NCBI RefSeq assembly: GCF_020215705.1 | Contig: NZ_JAIWNB010000003.1 | Span: 186,001 to 250,000, forward strand | DNA length: 64,000 nucleotides | Origin: Nonomuraea aurantiaca | Lineage (GTDB): Bacteria; Actinomycetota; Actinomycetes; Streptosporangiales; Streptosporangiaceae | Direction of reading: 5' to 3' | In this document: one piece after another, positions 33,583 through 40,659 of the stretch | Layout: every line of letters begins with the position of its first letter | Position numbering within the stretch: position 1 is the stretch's first letter | Notes under the pieces: generated by a model | Told to the model about the DNA's origin: nothing | Seen by the model: only the letters and a program-made list of their open reading frames with translations | The model's database searches: none | Translations under genes and position numbers: made by a program

Positions 33583-34173
33583 CTAGGTGCCGGGAGTGCA
33601 GTTGTACAGGTGGCCGTAGCGGGTTTGGGCGATGCGCATGAGTTCGGTCAGGTCTTTGATCGCGTCCCTGCCCGTGGCGACCTGGGCCAGACCGATGTCG
33701 ATCAATCGGTTTTTGCTGTCGCAGCGAAACTTCGCGCTCACTTGGAACGGCTGGTCTGGGAATGATGCATTCGGCAGGTGCGCGGCCAGGCCGTCACCGA
33801 GATCGCTAGGGAGCGGGGCCCCGCCGTGCCTTGTGTATACCTGGCGCCTGTCATTCAGCAAAAGGTCCAGATGCTCACGGGGCATCCCGGGGCCCTCCTG
33901 CATCCATCTCACGTCCAGAGGGCGAGGGTTCGTATCTGGAGCCCAGCAGTCGCCATTCTTCTCGTTGCCATCAGTCTTCTCCGCGAGAGGCCCGCTCACA
34001 CCAGTGACAACGCGAAATGCCTGCTCGGGGATGAGTTTGCAGACGTATGGCGCGGAATCAGCGACAGGTTGAGGGGCCGGGGCCGGTGTGGAGACGATGT
34101 CGTTTGTCGGAGTGCAGGCTGCAGTGAGCAAAGTGAGAGCAGTCAGAGCGACGGGCAGACGAGAATGCCTCAT
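33583..34173 (-). CDS. Secreted lipoprotein of unknown function
   Basis: The 196-residue protein has a short signal ending in the lipobox LTAAC (Cys20), then a Pro/Ala-rich linker and a globular part with conserved-looking Cys residues (YVCKLIPEQAF, NGDCWAPD, KFRCDS, YNCTPG). The arrangement resembles small actinobacterial DUF3558-like lipoproteins, but I cannot fix the family. It overlaps the stop of the large upstream gene by 4 bp (ATGA), making it the last gene of a three-gene operon with an ESX-like protein. Surface anchoring suggests a role with the exported partner proteins. Confidence 0.75.
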   Translation of the reverse strand: MRHSRLPVALTALTLLTAACTPTNDIVSTPAPAPQPVADSAPYVCKLIPEQAFRVVTGVSGPLAEKTDGNEKNGDCWAPDTNPRPLDVRWMQEGPGMPREHLDLLLNDRRQVYTRHGGAPLPSDLGDGLAAHLPNASFPDQPFQVSAKFRCDSKNRLIDIGLAQVATGRDAIKDLTELMRIAQTRYGHLYNCTPGT

Positions 34174-36371
34174 TTGCCATCTCCAGAGGGCGAGGTCTCG
34201 AGGCCCAGATAGTCGTCCACCTCACTGGTGCTGCGGAAGGTGTTTTTGAAGCGATCATGCAGGTCGCTACTTCCTCCGGTTGTGCGAGTCCACGCGAGGA
34301 ACTGGCTGTATTCCTTCGGAGTCATCTTGGCGAAAGGTGTAAGCGTCGGCGGGGTTCCGGTCGCGAACACCCGATCCTTCATATCGAGCCCGTCAAGCAG
34401 CCCCTTGTTCAGCATGGCTGTGGCGACCATCTGCTCCGCCAGCCTCTCCACCGCCAACCGGTTGTCCGCCAGTGTGCGATACGTGTCATCCAAGCCTCGC
34501 CGGTGTTCGGACATCTGCTGGGCGACTCGGTTGGCGATCTCGTCACGCGCAGCCCCGGCGAGCCTGTCGTACTCCTTGCCGATCAGTTCGCTGAAGGCGC
34601 CGGTGGCCAATTGGCCCACCTGCTTGGCTCCTGGCACCGGGAGCAGCCCAATCGCATCGCCCACCATGGTCTTCAGCGACTCGTCCGCCTTCTTGTCGTC
34701 CAGCCCTTGGGCGATCAGCGCTTGGCGGCGAGTCTCCACGATGAAAGTGAAGGGAAGCGCCTCCTCCACGGTGCGGTCCACTAGGAACTGCTTGATGTCG
34801 GCCGTGTCGACCCGCCCATTTTTGTCGAAATCGAACTTCTTGACGTCGGCCTTCGTGAAACCGAGCCGCTCAGCGTTGGAAGCATTGAGGCCGACTGGAG
34901 CCACGGTGTCCAGCGCCGCTCGCATATGTTCAGTCTGTGCTCTCACCAGCGCCTCAAACCCGGCGTCATGGGAGGCGGCCAGCACCAGCGCATAAGTCAG
35001 GTCTTTAGCCGCGATGCTGCCGAAGGCCTCATGGTTCACGAGGAGCTTGGAGACGTGGTCGATGTTCGCCGCGATCGCGCGGGCCAGAGGATAGCTCAGG
35101 GGAGCGAAACGATCGAACGTCCCTCTGTTCTTTATCTCCAGATTGCCGCTCTCCCCTTTGCCAAAGGCAGGGCGGACCTCGTCGGCGACGGTCTTCATCA
35201 TCTCGGCCGCCAGCTTCTGGGAGGTCTCATCCCGGCCGGTCGTCGCCGTCACCAGCAGGTCATTGAACGGCGCGTAGTCGCCCAGATAGCGAGAGGAACC
35301 CCACCGTGTCGTCAGCAGATAGTGCAGCACGGATTCCTTCCACCCGGCCGGGGTCTGGTCCAGCAGAGCATGGGACGCCTCCCGGCTGGACTTTGCTGCA
35401 TGGAAAAGATCGTCCACCAACGATGAGGCCCTCGCGCCTGGATTGCCCACATGCGTTCCCGGTCTCAGCATGGTGCCAAGGCCGAGCGCGCCCGCCAGGT
35501 CGACTATGGGAACCTGGGCTCCCGCGAACATCCGGCCCAGCAGGTCCTTACTCGCTGCCCATTCATCCTTACGCTGCTCGTACTCGTAGACGATCACGTC
35601 ACGCCCGACGACCTCCATGAACTCCTTCGAGTACGGAGGCTTCCCGTCGTGGGCACGCCAGATGAGCGCCTGAGCCTGGTAGCCCGTGTACTTCGTGTCG
35701 CCGGCCTTCTGCTGGGCCCGGCCCTCCCTCACCAAGTCCTTGAGGAATTCGGCGCCCATGTACGCGGGATTCTTCGGATCGGTTCCCCTGGCCAGAGCCG
35801 CGCTCAGCATGCGCAGAGCGTCCTTGCCCTGGCTGGAGACCTGGGCCAGGCGAGCGGAGTCCCCGTGGGTCCCGGCGTCGCGCAGTCGCGCGGCCAGCGA
35901 GCCAGGCAGCCGCGTCACGCCCTGGGTGCCCAGCGTGCCCAGGAATGCCTTCACGAACTCCGCGTCCCCGGTCCGCGCCGCGTATTTCTTCAGTTCGGCA
36001 AGCGCCTTAACATCCCCATCTGCGGCGTTCAGCGCGGCGCGACCGGCCAGCGTTCCGTCTAGTAGCCCCTTGGCGGCCTCCAGGCCGTCGGGCATCTCGA
36101 GGAAGCTCCCGGCTGCCGTGCTCATGCCGAAGGCGACCTTCTGCCGCTGCAACTCGTGGACCAGTTTCTGCCGCCGCCGCAGGTCCTCAGCCTGCGTGGT
36201 AACACGTCCGGCCAACTGCCGCAGCCGAGCCGCCGGAGAAGTGTCGAGCCCGGCGCCCTGCAATTCGCTGTGCAGGGCCTGCGCCAGCTCTTCCAGTCGC
36301 CTGGCGGCCTCGGTGTGCTTGCCCGCCATCGCGTCGAATTCGGACGGCTTCACTCCGGTGAACTCCGTCAT
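34170..36371 (-). CDS. Large WXG/ESX-associated protein with an EF-hand/dockerin-like calcium loop
   Basis: The 733-residue protein is not assigned to a named family. It begins MTEFTGVKPSEFDAMAGKHT, a helical ESX-like N-terminus. A mostly helical middle follows, with GVTRLPGSLAARLRD and DRFAPLSYPLARAIAANI. At 514-525 the sequence DFDKNGRVDTAD places Asp/Asn at loop positions 1, 3, 5, 9 and 12, as in dockerin or EF-hand calcium sites. A Gly/Pro stretch (GLLPVPGAKQVG) and a helical tail complete it. It overlaps both neighbours by 4 bp. The set of a small WXG-like protein, this large one and a lipoprotein suggests a type VII-exported surface system; toxin activity cannot be shown. Confidence 0.65.
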   Translation of the reverse strand: MTEFTGVKPSEFDAMAGKHTEAARRLEELAQALHSELQGAGLDTSPAARLRQLAGRVTTQAEDLRRRQKLVHELQRQKVAFGMSTAAGSFLEMPDGLEAAKGLLDGTLAGRAALNAADGDVKALAELKKYAARTGDAEFVKAFLGTLGTQGVTRLPGSLAARLRDAGTHGDSARLAQVSSQGKDALRMLSAALARGTDPKNPAYMGAEFLKDLVREGRAQQKAGDTKYTGYQAQALIWRAHDGKPPYSKEFMEVVGRDVIVYEYEQRKDEWAASKDLLGRMFAGAQVPIVDLAGALGLGTMLRPGTHVGNPGARASSLVDDLFHAAKSSREASHALLDQTPAGWKESVLHYLLTTRWGSSRYLGDYAPFNDLLVTATTGRDETSQKLAAEMMKTVADEVRPAFGKGESGNLEIKNRGTFDRFAPLSYPLARAIAANIDHVSKLLVNHEAFGSIAAKDLTYALVLAASHDAGFEALVRAQTEHMRAALDTVAPVGLNASNAERLGFTKADVKKFDFDKNGRVDTADIKQFLVDRTVEEALPFTFIVETRRQALIAQGLDDKKADESLKTMVGDAIGLLPVPGAKQVGQLATGAFSELIGKEYDRLAGAARDEIANRVAQQMSEHRRGLDDTYRTLADNRLAVERLAEQMVATAMLNKGLLDGLDMKDRVFATGTPPTLTPFAKMTPKEYSQFLAWTRTTGGSSDLHDRFKNTFRSTSEVDDYLGLETSPSGDGK

Positions 36372-36610
36372 GGCTTGTCCGGAAGGGAAGCCAATTTCTG
36401 GTTCGCGCTGTGTACGGCCTGCGTGAGCATGTCCTGCAACTCCCTCCGGTCCGCGTGGACCTGGGAGTCGAACCGGGCGCCCGTGGGACCCACCCACGCG
36501 TCGTTCTCCATCAGGCGGCAGGAGGGATCGAGCGCCCACCAGTGCTCGTCCGAGAGTCGCTGGATCTGCTCCGCCACGGCCCGCATCGCCTCGCGGTCGA
36601 GGTTGGCCAA
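36368..36610 (-). CDS. WXG100-like small protein
   Basis: The 80-residue helical protein starts at TTG 36610, with GGGGA seven bases upstream. It contains DAWVGPTGARFDSQV in the middle, which fits the helix-turn-helix W-x-G motif of ESAT-6-like proteins, followed by a second amphipathic helix (RRELQDMLTQAVHSA). It is the first gene of a three-gene operon and overlaps the next by 4 bp. Such proteins are secreted as helical hairpin dimers by type VII systems. The system's ATPase is not within the window. Confidence 0.7.
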   Translation of the reverse strand: MANLDREAMRAVAEQIQRLSDEHWWALDPSCRLMENDAWVGPTGARFDSQVHADRRELQDMLTQAVHSANQKLASLPDKP

Positions 36611-36869
36611 GATGATCCCCTTGTACGGCTCGCTGCACCAGAACAGATCAGGAGGCGGCGTCCCTCACGTGGTCACACGATAATCAACATCGCATCAACA
36701 AAACAAGTTTAAGCGCAGTGAAAGGTATGGCGCGTTGGAATTTTATTATGCAATGAGCTGCTTTGCCCGACCTCGATCTTGTCAGGTGGGAACTGGGTGT
36801 GACCTGCGGGTCTTTCCGCCGGCGAGAGTGAAACTCATTGAGGATTCGCTGAAACGGTCGAGATGAGGC
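36611..36869. other. AT-richer intergenic region upstream of the ESX-like operon
   Basis: No gene could be supported in these roughly 260 bases. GC content drops around 36685-36760 (CAACAAAACAAGTTTAAG and TTTTATTATGCAATG), which suits the promoter of the leftward operon. To the right the sequence merges into a degraded restriction gene. Confidence 0.5.
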
Positions 36870-37230
36870 CAGCGCGAGATGGTTGACGAGTGCACCGTCA
36901 CGGACGGGAAGATCATGGCCACCGGGGCAGGCCGGGGCGGGGAACGCAGCTACGCGCCGATTACGCGCTCAAACTCCCGTCAGGGACTGCCTACCATGGT
37001 GGTGGAGTTAAGACAGACGCCCACCAGCGACGACGAGGGCATTGAGCAGGCCAAGCGATACGCCAGCAAGCTCCAGGCACCCTTCGCCAACGCGACGAAC
37101 GGGCTCAGGCTCATGAGATCGGCCTCGACGCGGGGCTCAGCACAGAGACCGACGGCCACTCTTCGGCGGACGAATTGTGGGCGATGCCACCAGTCAAAGG
37201 GAGCTCGGCGCGTGCTCACCATCATGGAAT
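36870..37230 (+). pseudogene. Frameshifted remnant of a type I restriction endonuclease subunit R (HsdR)
   Basis: Pieces of an HsdR N-terminal nuclease domain lie in three frames. Frame one gives VTDGKIMATGAGRGGERS, then another frame gives ADYALKLPSG at about 36963, then frame one again gives MVVELRQ and EGIEQAKRYASKLQAPFA with NATNG. A further frame ends with SSADELWA at about 37160. In intact HsdR these pieces follow as TDG, ADY, VEAK, QAKxYA, YATNG and DELW in one frame. The catalytic VEAK reads VELR. The helicase part is missing. It is a decayed relic of a defence gene in the accessory region. Confidence 0.6.
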
Positions 37231-37236
37231 GCTTGC

Positions 37237-37273
37237 GAGCATCCTGCTAACCGCTGCGCCCAGCAGGATGCTC
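37237..37273. repeat. Perfect 12-bp inverted repeat
   Basis: GAGCATCCTGCT at 37237-37248 and its exact complement AGCAGGATGCTC at 37262-37273 flank a 13-base loop, followed by TAAAATCC. It lies after the HsdR relic and could be an old terminator or a mobile-element end. Confidence 0.5.
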
Positions 37274-37313
37274 TAAAATCCTCGTGGCGGAGTCTGGTCG
37301 CTTTACGGACCAA

Positions 37314-37352
37314 GGGAAGACTCTCCGCATGAGCGGAGAGTCTTCCCTTTCT
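37314..37352 (+). terminator. Strong intrinsic terminator
   Basis: A perfect 15-bp stem (GGGAAGACTCTCCGC, 37314-37328, and its complement 37333-37347) with a four-base loop is followed by TTTCT on the plus strand. This is the clearest intrinsic terminator in the window. The only plus-strand gene upstream is the HsdR relic, so it probably ended that former operon; its stem may also stop the leftward read-in to the DUF397 gene region. Confidence 0.75.
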
Positions 37353-37362
37353 GCGAACATAT

Positions 37363-37578
37363 TTACAAGTCGAACTCGCCGTCCTTCACGCCGCTGATGA
37401 AGGCGCTCCATTCGCCAGGAGTGAAGGTGAGGGCCGGACCGCTGGGGTTTTTGCTGTCGCGGACACCTCGGCGTCCTCCGGACAGTTCGGCAACCTCAAC
37501 GCAGTTGCCGCCGTCGGGCCCCGATCGGGTGGACTTGCGCCAGGTAGCTGTGTCGAGTTCGCGGGTCAGCTCGTCCAT
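37363..37578 (-). CDS. DUF397 domain protein
   Basis: The 71-residue protein has the DUF397 signature: ATWRKSTRSGPDGGNCVEVA, then VRDSKNPSGPALTFTPGEW and the end FISGVKDGEFD. These small actinobacterial proteins pair with XRE/DUF5753 regulators. Its start lies 13 bp inside the upstream XRE gene, so both are co-translated. The pair is thought to act like a regulator with a partner peptide, in development or as a toxin-antitoxin-like unit; the exact role is unknown. Confidence 0.92.
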   Translation of the reverse strand: MDELTRELDTATWRKSTRSGPDGGNCVEVAELSGGRRGVRDSKNPSGPALTFTPGEWSAFISGVKDGEFDL

Positions 37579-38393
37579 CGCTGCAGCGTCTCCTTGATCA
37601 GATCTAGGGATTCGCGTTGGGACAGCGCTTCTGAGCGAATCCCCTCATATCTATATGTTAGGACGCGGACGTCCTCTGGTCGCTCGGTTACTCGACTCAT
37701 GACGCCAGCGGATTCGACATACGCTGTGTCGAAGACGCCATGTGCCTGCGCGATGGCGAACCCGCCGGCAAGACCGGTCGTGGAGTAGGCCTTGAGGGGA
37801 AGAACCTGGATGGTAATCCGGGGAGCTTCGCCATCTTCGAGAAGGCGAGTGAGCTGCGCCGACATCACGGCGGGGCTGCCGATCGGGCGGTGCAGAACGG
37901 CCTCGTCGATCACAATCCACAACAATGGCGGTTTGGGACGCCTAAGGATGCTTTGGCGTTCCATTCGAGCGATCACATGTTCCTCGACCTGTTCGGACGT
38001 CACGCCGACATCACCGCTCAGGACCGCCCTGGCGTAGTCCTCGGTCTGCAGCAGGCCGGGCACGACCAGCGGTTCCCAGGTCCGGATCGCCTCCGCCGTG
38101 GCCTCCACCTCGAGCCAGGGCCGAAACCAAGGAGGAGCCTGCGCATGACTGACCATCGGCCAGAGCCGCATCAGCGCCCCTTCCGCCTCCAGCGCCTCGT
38201 CGCAGTGGCGGGCGAACTCCTCCGTTGGTGACCGTCTGGCTGTCTCGATCATGCTGATCGTGCCGACGGAGTAGGACACCGCTTTCGACAGACGGATCTG
38301 GGACCAGCCTCTGGCCTTGCGGTGTCGCCGCAACTCGAAGCCGAACAGTGCGGTCGGTGAGTCAGTAGGGCATAGCTCGCTTTCCTTAGGCAT
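37566..38393 (-). CDS. XRE-family regulator with DUF5753
   Basis: The 275-residue protein has a helix-turn-helix at about 15-70 (LRRHRKARGWSQIRLSKAV, then SVGTISMIETARR). The rest matches DUF5753: PLVVPGLLQTEDYARAVL, MERQSILRRP and DTAYVESAG. It overlaps the DUF397 gene and is divergent from a HATPase gene. This three-gene constellation (HTH/DUF5753, DUF397, anti-sigma-type ATPase) recurs across filamentous actinobacteria, as in the Streptomyces bldB/whiJ-like and conservon-type loci. It probably binds the shared intergenic region. Confidence 0.92.
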   Translation of the reverse strand: MPKESELCPTDSPTALFGFELRRHRKARGWSQIRLSKAVSYSVGTISMIETARRSPTEEFARHCDEALEAEGALMRLWPMVSHAQAPPWFRPWLEVEATAEAIRTWEPLVVPGLLQTEDYARAVLSGDVGVTSEQVEEHVIARMERQSILRRPKPPLLWIVIDEAVLHRPIGSPAVMSAQLTRLLEDGEAPRITIQVLPLKAYSTTGLAGGFAIAQAHGVFDTAYVESAGVMSRVTERPEDVRVLTYRYEGIRSEALSQRESLDLIKETLQRWTS

Positions 38394-38415
38394 CTGACCT
38401 CCAGGGGGATGGCCA

Positions 38416-38444
38416 CCGTTTCAACACGACTTTCAGCGAAACGG
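38416..38444. promoter_or_regulatory. Inverted repeat in divergent promoter region, possible operator
   Basis: CCGTTTC (38416-38422) and GAAACGG (38438-38444) form a 7-bp inverted repeat between the XRE gene and the divergent ATPase gene. TTGACT lies shortly after at about 38466. It is a candidate site for the XRE regulator. Confidence 0.35.
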
Positions 38445-38540
38445 TTGATGGCTTATCGAAGTCAATTGACTACTCAATGTAGCCGAGTCTTGGGATGGTT
38501 GGAAGCCGATCGAGGCCGACTTCTTCGGGTGGGTGAAGTA

Positions 38541-39017
38541 ATGAAAGCAGCGAGTGCGGAGCCGAGGGTCATCGGCTCGATCCAGCTCGTGGGCATTCGC
38601 GAGTCCGTCTCGCACGCCCGCTCCGAAGTGCGCAGATGGCTCGGAGACGATCATCCTGCTGTCGACGACGCGGTGCTGGTGGCGTCCGAGCTCGTGACGA
38701 ACGCGCTCCGCCACTCCGACGCCAAACCGTACGACTTCATCGGCCTCACCGTCACCGCGACGGACGAGATGGTCTATGTGGAGGTGCGTGACCCCGGTTC
38801 CGCCTTCTCCGGCCCGCACATCCGTCAGGAGCCGGAGGCGGAGGACGGTCGTGGGCTGCTGATAGTCCGTGAGATCTCCCAAGACTGGGGAACCCGAGAG
38901 CACGGCCGTGGGCTTGGCCGTACCGTCTGGTGCGCCATCCGGGCGGTCCCATCTTCCCCTGGCCCGTCCGCTCCCGAATCGGTCTCCGGATCGGTTGGCG
39001 GGTGCGGTCCTGGCTGA
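38541..39017 (+). CDS. Anti-sigma-type ATP-binding protein (HATPase_c)
   Basis: The 158-residue protein starts at ATG 38541. It has a single GHKL ATPase fold: VASELVTNALRHS (N box), VEVRDPGSAF (G1) and AEDGRGLLIV with GLGRTVW (G2). There is no kinase or membrane domain. Such proteins are the RsbW/SpoIIAB-like serine kinases of actinobacteria that bind sigma factors or anti-sigma antagonists. It is divergent from the XRE/DUF397 pair. The last about 20 residues are Pro/Ser/Gly-rich and probably disordered. An in-frame GTG/ATG further upstream would add residues without family support. Confidence 0.88.
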   Translation: MKAASAEPRVIGSIQLVGIRESVSHARSEVRRWLGDDHPAVDDAVLVASELVTNALRHSDAKPYDFIGLTVTATDEMVYVEVRDPGSAFSGPHIRQEPEAEDGRGLLIVREISQDWGTREHGRGLGRTVWCAIRAVPSSPGPSAPESVSGSVGGCGPG

Positions 39018-39039
39018 ACGCGCAGCCAGCCCAGGTCAG

Positions 39040-39080
39040 GCGGCTCCTCCTTCTCGAGGAGGGGGAGTGGGGGGAGCCGC
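39040..39080. terminator. GC-rich hairpin after the ATPase gene
   Basis: GCGGCTCC (39040-39047) pairs with GGAGCCGC (39073-39080), and inner CTCC/GGAG pairs can extend the stem. It lies 22 bp after the stop of the ATPase gene. No U-tract follows; assignment as a terminator is by position. Confidence 0.45.
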
Positions 39081-39128
39081 CGCAGAACGTCCGGCAGGAT
39101 CTTCCCCCCGTGGCTCCAGGCCGGGCGG

Positions 39129-39168
39129 GCCCCCGATGAGTGCACCCGCTTCGGCCCTCATCGGGGGC
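39129..39168. repeat. Perfect 12-bp inverted repeat upstream of a micro-gene
   Basis: GCCCCCGATGAG (39129-39140) and CTCATCGGGGGC (39157-39168) form a perfect stem with a 16-base loop, 25 bp before the GTG of a 41-codon reading frame. It could be a second terminator or a control structure for that micro-gene. Confidence 0.5.
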
Positions 39169-39193
39169 CATCCACAGAACGCAAGGAAGGTCT

Positions 39194-39319
39194 GTGCGCG
39201 GGCACAGTAAGTGGCGGACGACCCGGCATCGCCGCCTCGCCGGTGAAGTGAACGACCCCAAGTACGCCAGGCTTTACGAAGAGGCGGAAGCCGAGCAGCG
39301 ACTTGGCCGGCTTGTCTAG
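39194..39319 (+). CDS. 41-residue micro-protein with a GHSKW start
   Basis: GTG 39194 is preceded by AAGGAAGG at good spacing and encodes MRGHSKWRTTRHRRLAGEVN, then DPKYARLYEEAEAEQRLGRLV and a TAG. It is too short to be found by length alone. The first 12 residues look like the conserved start of YebC/PmpR (GHSKWATTKHKK), but the rest does not follow that family and looks like the helical front of small antitoxin-like proteins. It may be genuine because of its RBS and strongly charged helix. No function is proposed. Confidence 0.45.
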   Translation: MRGHSKWRTTRHRRLAGEVNDPKYARLYEEAEAEQRLGRLV

Positions 39320-39393
39320 GCGGGCCTGACCATTGGCTTCCTTCCTCACCGGGCTGCGTGATCTGGACCTGACGGCATCGAAGGCGCCAGCCT

Positions 39394-40254
39394 CTAGGTG
39401 AGAAGCACCTGACCGAGGACGTGCTCGCCGATGGCCGCCATGCTGGGGTTGTCGGCTGAGTGGGCGGCCAGGGCGGTGCCCATGGCAAGGGCCCAGCCTC
39501 TTGCGCGCTCCCACGTCACCTCGTCGGCGTCCACGCGTGTTCGGAAGACCTCGCGCGCGTTCTCGTCGAACACCAGCCATGCGGCGGCCAGGTCGGTGGC
39601 GGGATCACCGCTGGTGAGATCGCCGAAGTCCAGGACGGCCGCCAGCTCTTCCCCGTCGAGCAGGAGGTTCCCCGGGTGCGGGTCGCCGTGGAGCCAGAGC
39701 GCGGGGCCCTGCCAGGGCGGAAGGGCGGCCAGCTTCTCCCAGAGGGGGAGAAGATCGGCTGATCGGGGAATGGACCGCAGGCGCTGCCGTACCGCTTCGT
39801 CGCGGGCGGCGAGCGGGACGCCGCGAACGGGGTTGCGTGGCGCGTCAGGTGGGGCGGGCCGGTGGAGTCCGGTCATGAAGTCGGCCAGTGGGACGGCGAT
39901 GCCGGAGCGGTCGCACGGTGGCACGTCGGCGACCGTGCGACCGTGGAACCAGGGTGCGATCGTCCACGGCCAGGGGTAGCCCTCGCCAGGTACGCCGACT
40001 CTGACAGGTAAGGGCAGCGCGACTTCGACGTGCTCGGCCAAGACCGGCAGCCAGCGTTGCTCGTTGACGATGAGGTCGACGGCGACCTGGCGGCGCGGCA
40101 GGCGTACACACAGATCCGTGCCGAGACGGTAGATGACGTTGTCCCAGCCGTTGGCGACGAGGCTCAGCGGGCCCGCCAGATCCGGGTGCTGCGTGCGGAT
40201 CAGGCGGTCGACAACGTCGTCGTGGATGTCGATCTCCGCCGCCGGGGTGGTCAC
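39394..40254 (-). CDS. Aminoglycoside phosphotransferase (APH)-fold kinase
   Basis: The 286-residue enzyme has the APH core: GWDNVIYRLGTDLCVRLPRR (nucleotide loop and Lys/Arg), WLHGDPHPGNLLLDGEEL (Brenner motif with catalytic Asp), and VLDFGDLTSGDPATDL (metal-binding Asp). Such genes phosphorylate aminoglycosides, macrolides, or housekeeping substrates such as homoserine or fructosamine; the substrate cannot be decided. It stands alone and starts about 400 bp from the divergent efflux operon. Confidence 0.88.
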   Translation of the reverse strand: MTTPAAEIDIHDDVVDRLIRTQHPDLAGPLSLVANGWDNVIYRLGTDLCVRLPRRQVAVDLIVNEQRWLPVLAEHVEVALPLPVRVGVPGEGYPWPWTIAPWFHGRTVADVPPCDRSGIAVPLADFMTGLHRPAPPDAPRNPVRGVPLAARDEAVRQRLRSIPRSADLLPLWEKLAALPPWQGPALWLHGDPHPGNLLLDGEELAAVLDFGDLTSGDPATDLAAAWLVFDENAREVFRTRVDADEVTWERARGWALAMGTALAAHSADNPSMAAIGEHVLGQVLLT

Positions 40255-40309
40255 GCCGCAACGATAGCGCTGGAGTCAGTCCCCAAGGGCGGCCCTCTGA
40301 TCGTGCGTG

Positions 40310-40366
40310 CGGTGAGCCCTCGATCGGTACGCACGGTGAGCCCTCGATCGGTCCGTGCGGTGAGTC
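40310..40366. repeat. 24-bp tandem repeat
   Basis: The unit CGGTGAGCCCTCGATCGGTA recurs exactly every 24 bases at 40310 and 40334, and a third partial copy (CGGTGAG) starts at 40358. It lies in the 405-bp gap (40255-40659) between the APH gene and the efflux gene. The core ATCGATCG-like part is palindromic. Nothing else could be recognised between 40370 and 40590. Confidence 0.7.
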
Positions 40367-40595
40367 TCAAAGTAGCGGGTGGGAGATCCTGGTCGGCGCG
40401 GATGCTCGGTTCTTACGGATGTAGCACTCGGCGGCCAGCCGTAAGCCGAGATATCCGGGCCGGCGTGGATGGCGGATCAGTTTGTCGGGATAGCCGTGAA
40501 GCTACGTCCGGCATCTGGGCGAATCGGTCGGCAGCCAGGCACGGTCCGAGGGCGAGAGGCAGCGAGACGGCGGCGGCTTCGGCTATTAGTGAACG

Positions 40596-40654
40596 TTGCG
40601 TTTCTATGGGTTGAATCATATGCTCCTTAGAGAACGTGTCGTTCTCTAAGGAGC
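40596..40654 (+). promoter_or_regulatory. Promoter and 33-bp palindromic operator of the efflux operon
   Basis: TTGCGT (40596-40601) and TATGCT (40619-40624) are 17 bp apart and form a good promoter. A perfect palindrome overlaps its -10 end and start site: GCTCCTTAGAGAACG (40622-40636), TGT, and the exact complement (40640-40654). This is the size and place of a TetR-type operator, and a TetR gene ends the same operon. The GGAG of the right arm is also the Shine-Dalgarno site of the ATG at 40660, so in RNA the hairpin would hide the ribosome-binding site. Confidence 0.75.
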
Positions 40655-40659
40655 GTGCG

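Noticed and set aside
37255..37347. Stem-loops after the HsdR relic considered as a tRNA or tRNA fragment
   Set aside because: No cloverleaf, anticodon arm or T-loop consensus; the second hairpin is a plain terminator.
39194..39319. Micro-gene considered as functional YebC/PmpR
   Set aside because: Only the first 12 residues are similar; true YebC has about 250 residues.
32657..39330. Region considered as an integrated element with defined ends
   Set aside because: No integrase, tRNA target or matching att repeats were found; only decayed pieces are visible.
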